30,957 nt of DNA from the NCBI GenBank assembly GCA_035550595.1, contig DASZOV010000067.1:1-30957 (forward strand). The letters run 5' to 3'. Source of the DNA: CALFMR01 sp035550595 (GTDB lineage: Bacteria; Acidobacteriota; Vicinamibacteria; Vicinamibacterales; SCN-69-37). The position numbers and the translations under genes were made by a program. Below the pieces are notes generated by a model. That model made no database searches. It was not told where the DNA came from and was given only the letters and a program-made list of their open reading frames with translations. Of the stretch, positions 7,749 to 15,929 are shown one piece after another. The first letter of the stretch is position 1. Every line of letters begins with the position of its first letter.

Positions 7749-10367
7749 CTACTCCGCTCGCAATGCGACGACCGGATCGACGCGGGCGGCGCGGCGGGCG
7801 GGCAACCATGCGGCGAGGCCCGCGGACATGATCATGGTCGCGATCACGGCGGCGAATGTCGCGGGATCGTGCACGGTCGTCTCGAACAGGAACGACGCGA
7901 CCACGCGCGTCGCGAAAAACGCGCCGATAAGTCCCGCACCGAGTCCGACCACAACCGGCCGCACGGCGTCAGCCATCATCGTCCTCACGACTTGTCCCGG
8001 CCGAGCGCCGAACGTCATCCGCACGCCAATCTCCCGCGTGCGCCGCGCCACGGCGTACGCGGTCACGCTCGCGACGCCGACGAGCGCGAGCAGCAGACCG
8101 AGCGCACCCAGCAGCCCGATGAGCTCGGTCCGATGATGTTCGGTGACGATGCGGTCGTCGAACCAGTCGGTGCCGGGCCTGATGCGATCGACGAACACAC
8201 GCGGGCCGACGGACTCGGCCGCGCGGCGTAGGCCGTCGGCTAGCGCGGGCGTCAGCGACTGTGTGCGCACCACGATCTTCAGCGGCGTCGATAGCGTCGA
8301 CACCGGATCGGCCGGATCGCCGTAGGCGAGGTAGACTGCCGGCTCCGACCGACTCGGCCCCACCCAGTTCTGGACGTTGCCGACGACGCCGATCACCCGG
8401 TGCGGCGTGGCCTGACGGCCACCGACGAGCATGTCGCGTCCGAGCGCGGAACCGCTGGGAAACAGGTCACGAGCGGCGCGCTCGCTGATGACGACGACAG
8501 ACGTCGATGTCGACCGGTCGGCGTCGGCGAACGGCCGTCCCTCGATGACGCGCAACCCGAGCGCTTCGAAGAAGCCTGGCAGGACATGTGTGACGGTCAC
8601 CATCGCCGGCTTGCGGTCCACGAGCACCGACGTCATGGACATCGTGCCGCCGAGCGGCAGCATGTCGACGGCCCCAGCGGCTTCGACGCCAGGCAGTTGT
8701 CGCACGCGGGACAGCAGCGATGGATAGAAGTCTCGCAGTACGCCGGGTGCGGGATCGAGCGGTTCGGCCTCCATCGTCACGACAGCGTGAGGGTCGAAGC
8801 CGACGTCGACGTGAAGCAGACGCGCCAAACTCGTCACGACCAGGCCGGCGCCAGCAAGGAGCACGACCGCGAGCGCCACTTCGATGGCGATGAGCACCTG
8901 CCCGCCACGACGTGACAGCGCGGATCCGTGGTGACGACCGGCCGACGACAACGACGGCGTCAGCGACGCGCGCGACAAGCGCATCGCCGGCCATGTCCCG
9001 AAGAGCACGGCACAGACGCCGCAAAGCGCCAGGGCGAATGCGAGCACGCGGACGTTCAGCGTCGCCGACGCGCTGTCGGGTAACGAGAGCGGCAAGATGC
9101 TCACGATCGCGTGAAGCGACAGGCCCGCGGTGATCACACCGACGCCGCCGCCGACGAGCGCGAGCAGCAGGGCTTCGGTCAGGAGTTGGCGAACGAGCCG
9201 CATTCGGCTGGCACCGATCGACGCACGAATCGCGAGCTCGGTCTGGCGTGCGGTGCCACGCGCGACGAGCAGGCCCGCTACGTTCACGCAGGCGATCACC
9301 AGGATGAGCACGACGGCGGCGACGAGCAGCGTCAGGGTCGCGCCCTGTCCGGCTGTCGTCTCGTCGTAAAGCGACTTGACGGTCACGACGACGTCGCGAT
9401 CGCCGGGGCCGACGTCGACGCGCTGCGCAACAGGCGTCAGCGCGCGGGCCGCCTGGTCGGGCGTCACGCCTGGCCGCAGCCGCGCGTAGACGCTCGCGCC
9501 CGATCCGCGCTGCTGGTTCTCCGCGGAATCGCTCGTGAACGGCCGCCACACATCCATCTTCGTGTCGAAGCCCGCCGGGAGGACGCCGACGATCACCGCC
9601 GGTGCCTTGTCGAGCCGAACCGTGCGTCCCACCACATCCGGACTCGCACCGAAGCGTTGCTGCCAGTAGGCATGCCCCAGCAGAATCGCGGGCACCGCGC
9701 CTGGACGCAGGTCGTCGGCTGTGATCGCTCGGCCAAGCGCCGGAGTCACGCCGTAGACCTCCAGCGCCCCATCGGACACGTAGCGCACGGACACGCGGGC
9801 GACCTCGCCGCTGGTGTCGAGGACGTGCTGCCCAACGAACGCCCGATGCTCCATGCCGACGTGCGCCACGATCTGAGAGGCGCTCTCGCGCCAGGCTCGG
9901 ACATCCGGCATGGAGGGCGACAAATCGGAACGGCGTGTCCCCGTCATCGCGCTGACCTCAATGGAGACGAGCTCCTCAGGGTGCGGAAACGGCAGCGGAT
10001 GCAACACCGCGGCATCGATGATGCTGAAGAGCGACGTCGACGCGCCTATGGCGATGGCAAGCGTCAGCACGGCGACGACGGTGTAGGCCCGTCGCGCAGA
10101 GAGCGCGCGGACGCCATATCGAAGATCCTGCAGGATGGTTTCCAGCATGCCGCCTCCTCGCACGTCGTAGCCGCGATCGCGCATCACCGCGAGATTGCCG
10201 AAGCGGCGCCGCGCGAGACGGCGCGCCGTGTCGGGCGAGAGTCCTCGGGCCTCGTACTCCGACGCGCGCATGGCGAGATGGAACTGCATCTCGTCGCGAA
10301 TCTCGTCGGCGACGACGTTGCGCCGCACGAGACCGCGGAGCCGCGCGACGAGCCCTCGCCAGATCAC
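7749..10367 (-). CDS. ADOP-type MacB-like ABC permease
   Basis: The 872-residue membrane protein has the architecture of the large permeases common in Acidobacteria. There is a short cytoplasmic N-terminal region (1-80, basic), a transmembrane helix near 95-120, and a periplasmic MacB_PCD domain (about 120-320). Three helices follow (about 330-460), then a second copy of helix (about 490-515), periplasmic domain and three C-terminal helices (about 755-865). It carries no ATPase motifs, so it needs a partner, and none lies beside it. MacB-type proteins work as mechanotransmitters for export across the envelope; the substrate is unknown. The start is GTG, one base after the PadR stop, so the two form an operon. 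This PadR/permease pairing is well known in the phylum. Confidence 0.92.
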   Translation of the reverse strand: MIWRGLVARLRGLVRRNVVADEIRDEMQFHLAMRASEYEARGLSPDTARRLARRRFGNLAVMRDRGYDVRGGGMLETILQDLRYGVRALSARRAYTVVAVLTLAIAIGASTSLFSIIDAAVLHPLPFPHPEELVSIEVSAMTGTRRSDLSPSMPDVRAWRESASQIVAHVGMEHRAFVGQHVLDTSGEVARVSVRYVSDGALEVYGVTPALGRAITADDLRPGAVPAILLGHAYWQQRFGASPDVVGRTVRLDKAPAVIVGVLPAGFDTKMDVWRPFTSDSAENQQRGSGASVYARLRPGVTPDQAARALTPVAQRVDVGPGDRDVVVTVKSLYDETTAGQGATLTLLVAAVVLILVIACVNVAGLLVARGTARQTELAIRASIGASRMRLVRQLLTEALLLALVGGGVGVITAGLSLHAIVSILPLSLPDSASATLNVRVLAFALALCGVCAVLFGTWPAMRLSRASLTPSLSSAGRHHGSALSRRGGQVLIAIEVALAVVLLAGAGLVVTSLARLLHVDVGFDPHAVVTMEAEPLDPAPGVLRDFYPSLLSRVRQLPGVEAAGAVDMLPLGGTMSMTSVLVDRKPAMVTVTHVLPGFFEALGLRVIEGRPFADADRSTSTSVVVISERAARDLFPSGSALGRDMLVGGRQATPHRVIGVVGNVQNWVGPSRSEPAVYLAYGDPADPVSTLSTPLKIVVRTQSLTPALADGLRRAAESVGPRVFVDRIRPGTDWFDDRIVTEHHRTELIGLLGALGLLLALVGVASVTAYAVARRTREIGVRMTFGARPGQVVRTMMADAVRPVVVGLGAGLIGAFFATRVVASFLFETTVHDPATFAAVIATMIMSAGLAAWLPARRAARVDPVVALRAE

Positions 10368-10368
10368 G

Positions 10369-10698
10369 TCAGCTCTCCAGCACGTGTTGAACGGCCGTCG
10401 TCAGACGCGCCCAGCTCTTCGTCTCGGCCGTGAGTTGCGCACGTCCGGTGCGCGTCATCGTGTACACGCGTGCGCGACGCCCGGTCTCGGTCACCGCCCA
10501 TTTCGATGACAGCCAGCCGCGCGCTTCCATCCGATAGAGCGCGGGATAGAGGGATCCCTCCTCGACGCTGAGCACGTCACGCGACAGCCGCTCGAGCCGC
10601 ACGGCAATGGCGTAACCGTGCAGAGGACCGTCCTGGAGCGTCTTGAGCACGAGCATGTCCAACGTGCCGTGGAGCTGATCGCTGTTGGTGGTCGCCAT
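10369..10698 (-). CDS. PadR-family transcriptional regulator
   Basis: The 109-residue protein is a winged-helix DNA-binding regulator of the short PadR class. The opening LHGTLDMLVLKTLQDGPLHG, the EEGSLYPALYRMEARGWL recognition region (46-64) and ETGRRARVYTMTRTGR wing are diagnostic. PadR proteins usually repress a neighbouring gene and release DNA on binding a ligand; the target here should be its own operon with the permease. A GAGGAA about seven bases upstream of the ATG supports the start. The C-terminal helix after residue 85 would make the dimer. Confidence 0.95.
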   Translation of the reverse strand: MATTNSDQLHGTLDMLVLKTLQDGPLHGYAIAVRLERLSRDVLSVEEGSLYPALYRMEARGWLSSKWAVTETGRRARVYTMTRTGRAQLTAETKSWARLTTAVQHVLES

Positions 10699-10723
10699 CG
10701 AGCGTTCCTCAGACGTTCTTGGT

Positions 10724-10736
10724 ATTAACGGTTAGT
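10724..10736. promoter_or_regulatory. Candidate PadR operator
   Basis: TAACGGTTA (10726-10734) is a dyad with a one-base centre. It extends to ATTAAC/GTTAGT arms with one mismatch, about 26 bp before the padR start. On the minus strand, TAGAAT at about 10738-10743 could be a -10 box. The short AT-rich patch stands out in GC-rich surroundings. Confidence 0.35.
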
Positions 10737-10805
10737 CATTCTAGGCATTGGCTGCCACGAACGCAAGAGGGCGGCACGCGACAGCCCTTGGTGCGCATCG
10801 TCAAC

Positions 10806-10836
10806 CTTCTGGCTTCTGGCTTCGAACTTCTGACTT
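10806..10836 (+). repeat. Type B four-heptamer module (solo)
   Basis: The units are CTTCTGG, CTTCTGG, CTTCGAA, CTTCTGA and CTT. A small GC hairpin (GCACG-CGC-CGTGC) follows at about 10840-10852. It lies between the padR start and the acyltransferase stop. Confidence 0.82.
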
Positions 10837-10869
10837 TCGGCACGCGCCGTGCAGCGCGGCCTTCAAAAT

Positions 10870-11643
10870 TCAGCCGAGCGGTGCGCGGCGAGGAGCGTCG
10901 CCGACCGCGGGCTCGCGCGGTACGGCGGCGTCGAGCTCGGCCTGGATGACCTGCTTCGTGCGTGTGACGAGCGCCTCGACGTCCTTGTCGCCATACGCGT
11001 CGGTCTCGATTGGCGCGCCGATGATCACGTCCACCCGTCCCGGCCTCGGCGCGAGCGTCGTCTTGGGCAGGAGCGCAAACGTGCCGCGGATGGCGACTGG
11101 CACGACCGGGACGCGTGCGCGGATCGCGATCTTGAACGCACCGGCCTTGAACTCCTGCAGCCGGCCGTCGGGCGTGCGCGTGCCTTCCGGAAAGACGACG
11201 AGCGACGTGCCGGAACGGACACCGTCGACGACCCGGCGTAGGCTCTTGGCGGCGCGGCGCGGATCGCGGCGATCGACGCCGAAGTTCCCCGCCGTCTGCA
11301 GGTGCCAGCCGAGGAACGGCACGTAGAACAGCTCTTTCTTCACCATGATCCGGAACGGATACGGCAGGTACCCGAAGAGCGCCGGCGTGTCGATGAGACT
11401 CGCATGATTGGCGATGTAGACGTACGCGCGGTCCGGCCGCACGTGCTCGGTGCCCGAGACGTGGATGCGCGCGAAGATCGTCCACGCGACCATGCGGCAC
11501 CACCACCGCGCGCACCAGTGCTGCCCGCGCCCGGTCCGGTCGAACGGCCAGACCAGGAGCGACACGATCGCCATGACGATGGTGAGCGCGTACCAGATGA
11601 GGTTGGCGATTGGCGCCCAGAGATAAATGAGAACGGTTTTCAG
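10870..11643 (-). CDS. plsC: 1-acyl-sn-glycerol-3-phosphate acyltransferase (PlsC family)
   Basis: This 257-residue inner-membrane enzyme should add the second acyl chain to lysophosphatidic acid in phospholipid synthesis. The acyltransferase motif NHASLID (H80, D85), the FPEGTRTPDG block (151-160) and the N-terminal membrane helix (about 2-32) are clear. The frame is open up to 11829, but the extra 62 residues are polar and do not resemble the family. A GAGGAGG at 11648-11654 lies four bases before an in-frame CTG at 11643, and starting there puts the membrane helix at the N-terminus as usual. A CTG start is rare, so this assignment is tentative. Other LPLAT-family acyltransferases with different acceptors are possible. 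Confidence 0.88.
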   Translation of the reverse strand: MKTVLIYLWAPIANLIWYALTIVMAIVSLLVWPFDRTGRGQHWCARWWCRMVAWTIFARIHVSGTEHVRPDRAYVYIANHASLIDTPALFGYLPYPFRIMVKKELFYVPFLGWHLQTAGNFGVDRRDPRRAAKSLRRVVDGVRSGTSLVVFPEGTRTPDGRLQEFKAGAFKIAIRARVPVVPVAIRGTFALLPKTTLAPRPGRVDVIIGAPIETDAYGDKDVEALVTRTKQVIQAELDAAVPREPAVGDAPRRAPLG

Positions 11644-11791
11644 CGCGCCTCCTCGACCGCCCGTCCGGGCGTCGTCCAGTGGTCGTCCTAGAGAATAATC
11701 GACGCCCGCCGTGGATTTCGACGAAGCCGTGATAGCATCCGGCGCCACTCCGTCAATCCGTCGGCTGCCGTTGTTGCTCGAGGAGGCGCTC
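11644..11791. promoter_or_regulatory. Divergent promoter region with two strong ribosome binding sites
   Basis: GAGGAGG at 11648-11654 (minus) serves the acyltransferase. AGGAGG at 11781-11786 (plus), five bases before the ATG at 11792, serves the small membrane gene. TAGCAT at 11733-11738 is a possible plus-strand -10 box. Confidence 0.4.
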
Positions 11792-12085
11792 ATGATCGTC
11801 ACGCGAGTCAGTCCGTGGTCCGTCGCCAAGATCGCCGCGCTACTCTACGGCATCATCGGCCTGTTCATCGGCGCCATCATGTCGGCGATGGCCTTGCTGT
11901 TCGGCACGGCCTTGGCCGCCCAGCGCAACGACGCCTGGATTGGGACGATCTTCGGCGTCAGCGCAATCGTCGTCATGCCGATCTTGTACGGCATCGGCGG
12001 CGGCATCATGGCGGCGTTCTCGGCGTTCATCTACAACATCGCCGCGCGCATGGTGGGCGGCGTCCGCATCGACGTCGAGCCGTAG
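11792..12085 (+). CDS. Small membrane protein (DUF3566-like)
   Basis: The 97-residue protein opens with VTRVSPWSVAKIAALLYGIIG, continues as a hydrophobic hairpin (about 12-43) and has a second hydrophobic region (about 50-85) ending in NIAARMVGGVRIDVEP. This pattern resembles the DUF3566 group of small membrane proteins, whose function is unknown. An AGGAGG five bases upstream sets the start; the upstream frame from 11711 lacks support. It is divergent from the acyltransferase gene, so a link to membrane lipid composition is conceivable but not shown. Confidence 0.75.
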   Translation: MIVTRVSPWSVAKIAALLYGIIGLFIGAIMSAMALLFGTALAAQRNDAWIGTIFGVSAIVVMPILYGIGGGIMAAFSAFIYNIAARMVGGVRIDVEP

Positions 12086-12189
12086 CGCGACGGCGAGTCG
12101 CGACGGCCACGCAACGGGCGCGGCGCGGCCGGCGTTCGGCACGCGGCTATGCGCGGTCCAGGGTGATTCACACCTGACGGCCTCACGTG
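12086..12189. other. Convergent gap without recognisable element
   Basis: These 104 bp between convergent stops hold only GC-rich imperfect inverted repeats. I see no T-run and no heptamer repeat, which makes it one of the few long gaps free of the repeat family. Confidence 0.4.
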
Positions 12190-13065
12190 CTATTTGCGTA
12201 GAAGCGTCATCTCGATGTGACGGAAGGTAGGGTCTGGTCGCGACGGCCCGCATTGCGTCAGCGCTTCGTCCTTGCACGAACGGGTCACCGCAGTCACGGG
12301 ATTGTCCATCGTCGCCGAGAGGATCTTGCCATCCGCGAGGTTCACGGTCAGGTCGACGTCGAACGTCTCCTTGCCAATCGACGCGTCGAATCCCGTCGCG
12401 GTTTTCTCGACCTGCACCCAGTTGTTCGGCGTATCCGCCACGGGCTCACGCATCCACTCCGCGGGAATGCGGATCTTTGGCGCAGCGGGCGGAACATGTT
12501 TGACGAGCAACCGTGCGGTGCCGTGAGCGGTGTCGACCGTGGTGAGCGTGATATCGAACTCGAACGAATCTTCGCCGATGATGACCGGTCCGCCCGCCCA
12601 TGATGGCGCCATTGGAATTGGCACTCGGAGATGGTCACCCGCCTTGTTCAGGGTCCCGCCATGCATCGCCACGAAGAGATCGGAATAGAACGTCAGTGAG
12701 TCCGTCACGGGTCCGACGAGGCCGCGCGCACCGGTGAAGTTCGGAAGAACGAACGGGACGCCGCCTTCGAGCGTGACGGCGACGCGTATTGCCTGCGCGG
12801 CAGGACTGAGCTGACGAGGCACACCGTTGACGATGCCGTTCGACCAGGCAAGCTCATCGACGAACCGGCCGTCCGCGTTCTTCTTCACCGTGGCGGTGAT
12901 CGTCACGTCATAGCTGTTCGCGTTGTTCTTCCCTTTCATCAAGTACGCGAACGTCTCGCCTTCGACGTAGCGGCGCACGAGCAGGCGACCGACAGGCGCG
13001 ACGTCCTGCGCAGCGGTCGAGATCCCAAAGCCGAGGACGACACACACGACGAAAAACCGCGTCAT
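12190..13065 (-). CDS. Secreted protein of unknown function in the tetR operon
   Basis: The 291-residue product begins with a Sec signal peptide (1-19, ending ISTAA before QDV). The remainder is beta-rich and ends with two cysteines (RSCKDEALTQCG, about 263-274) likely to form a disulfide after export. No catalytic motif or named family is apparent. Its ATG overlaps the TGA of the upstream regulator gene by 4 bp (ATGA), so the two are co-translated. Expression is probably controlled by that TetR-family repressor through the palindrome at 13686-13699. The function is not known. Confidence 0.75.
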   Translation of the reverse strand: MTRFFVVCVVLGFGISTAAQDVAPVGRLLVRRYVEGETFAYLMKGKNNANSYDVTITATVKKNADGRFVDELAWSNGIVNGVPRQLSPAAQAIRVAVTLEGGVPFVLPNFTGARGLVGPVTDSLTFYSDLFVAMHGGTLNKAGDHLRVPIPMAPSWAGGPVIIGEDSFEFDITLTTVDTAHGTARLLVKHVPPAAPKIRIPAEWMREPVADTPNNWVQVEKTATGFDASIGKETFDVDLTVNLADGKILSATMDNPVTAVTRSCKDEALTQCGPSRPDPTFRHIEMTLLRK

Positions 13066-13682
13066 GTGCGATTCGCCTCGATTCCTTCGCAGAACAACTC
13101 GATCTCACGGCGCAGCGTCGCCTCCGTGCCGGCAAACGGCGGTCCCTCGAGCGCCCATTGCGCGGTCAGGCCCATCTGCATGTTCGTGAAGACCATCGTG
13201 AGGTCGGCGACGCTGACGTCCCGTCGGATGTCCCCACGCTCCTGTAGCGCCCGGAACAGCGACTCCATGTTCTTCGCGACCAGCCCGTGGATCTCAACCA
13301 TGTAGGGAAAGAACGCGTCGGTGTTCAGGAACATCTGCGCGAAGAACAACTTGACGAACCGATGATGCCGCCGCTTCATCCGCCACTGCAGCGCGACGTA
13401 CTCGACGAGAGTGTCGGCGAGCGGGCGGTGCGTTTGCTCGAGCGGTGCGAGCATGCGCTGGACGGCGCGTTCCACATTGGCGAGGAACGCGACAACAATG
13501 GATTCCTTCGTGGGGAAGTAGTTGTAGATCGTGCCCTTGCCGACATCAGCGACTTCCGCGATCCGGTCGACCGTCACGGCGTCGATGCCGTGTCTCGAAA
13601 ACAGCTCCATGCCGGCCCGCAAAATCGCATCGCGCGCGGCGGCTTTCTTTCGCTCTCTTCGGCTGGGCACGTCCACAGACAA
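13062..13682 (-). CDS. TetR/AcrR-family transcriptional regulator
   Basis: The 206-residue protein has the TetR N-terminal DNA-binding domain: AILRAGMELFSRHGIDAVTVDRIAEVADVGKGTIYNYF spans about 19-56, with the recognition helix at GKGTIYNYF and the usual PTKESI after it. The C-terminal ligand domain is all-helical with no recognisable ligand class. The frame begins with TTG at 13682; GTG codons at 13676 and 13670 are alternatives. No Shine-Dalgarno sequence is visible, and an out-of-frame ATG lies just upstream, so the start is uncertain by a few residues. A perfect 14-bp palindrome immediately upstream is the probable autoregulatory operator. The secreted protein gene follows with a 4-bp overlap. 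Confidence 0.93.
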   Translation of the reverse strand: MSVDVPSRRERKKAAARDAILRAGMELFSRHGIDAVTVDRIAEVADVGKGTIYNYFPTKESIVVAFLANVERAVQRMLAPLEQTHRPLADTLVEYVALQWRMKRRHHRFVKLFFAQMFLNTDAFFPYMVEIHGLVAKNMESLFRALQERGDIRRDVSVADLTMVFTNMQMGLTAQWALEGPPFAGTEATLRREIELFCEGIEANRT

Positions 13683-13685
13683 AAC

Positions 13686-13699
13686 ATGACTATAGTCAT
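13686..13699. promoter_or_regulatory. Perfect palindrome, probable TetR-family operator
   Basis: ATGACTATAGTCAT is a perfect 14-bp palindrome directly before the tetR-type gene. A degenerate second copy, TGAACTAGAGTCA, follows at 13703-13715. Operators of this form are common upstream of TetR-family genes. The position is in the space shared with the divergent membrane-protein gene. Confidence 0.7.
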
Positions 13700-13737
13700 A
13701 TTTGAACTAGAGTCAACATCTTAAGAATTGACCAAAG

Positions 13738-13805
13738 GCGGCTGGACCGTAGGCCAGCCGCGAATATTGGCGTTCGCCAGACCGAACGCGACGGTTCGAT
13801 ATGAT
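13738..13805. promoter_or_regulatory. Two hairpins and a -10-like box before the membrane-protein gene
   Basis: GCGGCTGG (13738-13745) pairs with CCAGCCGC (13754-13761). GCGTTCG (13770-13776) pairs with CGAACGC (13783-13789). TATGAT at 13800-13805 resembles a -10 box only about nine bases from the ATG at 13815, which would give a leaderless or nearly leaderless transcript. Confidence 0.3.
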
Positions 13806-13814
13806 CCCGGCACG

Positions 13815-15929
13815 ATGCCGCCGGGCGATCGCTGGTTGACCCTTTCACGCGCCGCGCTCCTGGCGTCGCTCGCACTCGCCTGGCTGAACTTCTTCCTGAC
13901 GGCGCGTTGGGCGGACGTCCCGGGCGCGCTCCACGGACCGAAGGCGCCGTTCTTCGTCGCGGCGCTCGCCGCGGCGACCATCCTCGCCATCGTCTCGCGC
14001 CGGCTCACGCCGGTCGCGTTTGGACGCGAATCGATCGTGGCGGCGATCGCCGGACTTGCGACCATCGGCGTCTGCTTCTTCATCTGGTTCCCGCCGCACA
14101 CGTGGACCGAGATCCCCTTCTCGGACAACTGGCCGGCGCGACTACAGTCCACGCTCGACCAACTCGCGCTGCTTCGCCACGGCACGCTCGTGGGCTGGCA
14201 GTGGAACTATCTCGGCGGCTATCCCCTCTCGACGGACCTGACCGTCACGCTCACGATTCCCGCGCTTCTGCCGATGCTCGTCTTCGGCGGCCGCGTCGGC
14301 TTCCACCTCGCGCACCTGCTGCTCTTCCTCTCGCTGCCCCTGCTCGTCTGGTGGGATCTGCGGATTGAAGTTCGAACTTCGAAGTTCGAACTTCGAAGTT
14401 TTCTCTCTGCGCTCCCCTGGCTCGCCGCTGCGCTGACGGCGGTGACGACGCTCGGGTACTCGTACGTGATGCTGCGGAGCGGCGACACGAACTCGGTCGC
14501 CGGCGTCGCGGCGACGCTTCTCGCGCTCGTCGGTAGCCACGCCACGGCCGATCGCCGCAAGTGGGGCGCGCTCGTCTTCGTCGGCGGCCTCACGCTCATC
14601 ATCTATTCGCACGCGGGCTTTCTCGTCTACGCGACGATGCTGCTCGCGGTCGAGAGCTTGTGTTATCTGGACTGGCGGCGTCTGGTGCGCGCGATAGTCG
14701 CGACGGCGGCCGCGAGCCTGGCCGGCCTGCCGCTGACGTGGGAAGCGTGGCGGTATCCGCATTACTTCATCTACAACAACGTCCAGTTCGACACGACGCA
14801 GCCGTGGAACTGGATCGGCATCGCGCGCAAGGTCGCTTACAATGTCCAGATCCTCGGCGAGCCGGGCCGCTGGCTGAACGACTACACCGGGCTCGCCTGC
14901 GTCTGGCTGCCGGTCATCGTCGCCATGGCCTGGATCGCGCGTCGCACGCGCGCGGGATTCTACGCGGCCGCCGTCCTCGCGGTGCTGGCGATGACGCGCT
15001 TCAACGTGCCGGAAGTGGGCTACGCGTTCGTCCGGCCGTTCCACCTGCTCGCCGTGCTCGTCGCGCCCGTGCTCGCGGCGTTCATCCTGCGCACGGCGCG
15101 GACGCGCGCGCTCGCCTGGGCGCTCGTCGCGGTCGCCGCGATCTACGTCCAGGTGCTCGTCGCGCCCGTGCCGCACGTGCCGAACCTCGAAGCGGATCAA
15201 CCGGCGCTCGTGCAGGCGATCCGCGGTCTCGACGGCGCGCTCGTGCTCGTCGAGAACACGTTCCATCGCGACATGGATGCGTCGCCCGATAGCGAGAGCG
15301 AGCCGACGCCGTTCCGCGCGCACTTCCAGTCGCTCTTGGCGACCGAGACCGGCAAGCGGCTGTACGCGGGCATCTGGGATGGATGGCAATGGTCGCCGTA
15401 CCGCGGTCAACTCGTGGCCGGCGGCGCCTGGATGGGACGCGCCATCGGCACGTGGCCGCGCGCGCGCTTCATCGCGGAACTGCGGCGTTGGGGGATCCGG
15501 CACCTGCTCGTGATCCACGAACCGACGCGGCGGTATCTGACGGCACCAGAGTTCGCGCGCGACGCGGACGTCGGACCGTACGCCCATTTCGAACTGCGCG
15601 ACGCGGACACGCGGTCAGTCGTGACCTCGACCGGCCGCGGCGATCTCACCGAACACGATCCGCTCGGCGCGCGCATCGCCCTCAGCGACGTCCATGCCGG
15701 CGATCGCGTCGTCGTCCGGACGAACTACTATCCGGCCTGGACGGCGTCCGCCCGCGGCACCGCCGTGCCGCTCATGGACGTCGACGGCCAGCTCGCCTTC
15801 ACCGCGCCCTTCGACGGCACCTACGACGTCACGCTCGCCTATCCCCGCCGGCCGTGGCTGTTCGTCGTCGCGCTCGCCGGGTTCGCGCTGGGCATGATCG
15901 TCGTGCCACGCCTCACGGCCCGACCGTAG
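13815..15929 (+). CDS. Large polytopic membrane protein with C-terminal soluble domain
   Basis: The 704-residue protein has about eleven to thirteen hydrophobic segments between residues 10 and 450, a mostly soluble region (about 455-675) and a final helix near 680-700. The layout resembles YfhO-like and GT-C-type membrane proteins. The early loop holds FSDNW and the soluble part has TNYYPAW, a phrase frequent in YfhO-like proteins. No substrate can be named. The ATG at 13815 is taken rather than the TTG at 13728. The loop between two membrane segments near residues 185-197 is encoded by a heptamer repeat (14365-14403) that elsewhere is intergenic, so it looks like an in-frame insertion. The 3' end overlaps the convergent neighbour by 17 bp. 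Confidence 0.8.
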   Translation: MPPGDRWLTLSRAALLASLALAWLNFFLTARWADVPGALHGPKAPFFVAALAAATILAIVSRRLTPVAFGRESIVAAIAGLATIGVCFFIWFPPHTWTEIPFSDNWPARLQSTLDQLALLRHGTLVGWQWNYLGGYPLSTDLTVTLTIPALLPMLVFGGRVGFHLAHLLLFLSLPLLVWWDLRIEVRTSKFELRSFLSALPWLAAALTAVTTLGYSYVMLRSGDTNSVAGVAATLLALVGSHATADRRKWGALVFVGGLTLIIYSHAGFLVYATMLLAVESLCYLDWRRLVRAIVATAAASLAGLPLTWEAWRYPHYFIYNNVQFDTTQPWNWIGIARKVAYNVQILGEPGRWLNDYTGLACVWLPVIVAMAWIARRTRAGFYAAAVLAVLAMTRFNVPEVGYAFVRPFHLLAVLVAPVLAAFILRTARTRALAWALVAVAAIYVQVLVAPVPHVPNLEADQPALVQAIRGLDGALVLVENTFHRDMDASPDSESEPTPFRAHFQSLLATETGKRLYAGIWDGWQWSPYRGQLVAGGAWMGRAIGTWPRARFIAELRRWGIRHLLVIHEPTRRYLTAPEFARDADVGPYAHFELRDADTRSVVTSTGRGDLTEHDPLGARIALSDVHAGDRVVVRTNYYPAWTASARGTAVPLMDVDGQLAFTAPFDGTYDVTLAYPRRPWLFVVALAGFALGMIVVPRLTARP
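14365..14403 (+). repeat. Type A heptamer module inside a coding sequence
   Basis: A partial TTGAAG is followed by four heptamers (TTCGAAC, TTCGAAG, TTCGAAC, TTCGAAG) and TTTTC. The alternation produces two tandem copies of the 14-bp palindrome GAAGTTCGAACTTC (14367-14394). The 39 bp equal 13 codons and keep the membrane-protein frame open, encoding a charged loop. Confidence 0.9.

Noticed and set aside
9111..10433. A 440-codon plus-strand frame antisense to the permease
   Set aside because: It has no motif, and the permease on the other strand is unambiguous.
14142..15587. A 481-codon minus-strand frame antisense to the large membrane protein
   Set aside because: Composition is low-complexity charged residues, with no motif, and it is fully covered by a gene with clear membrane helices.
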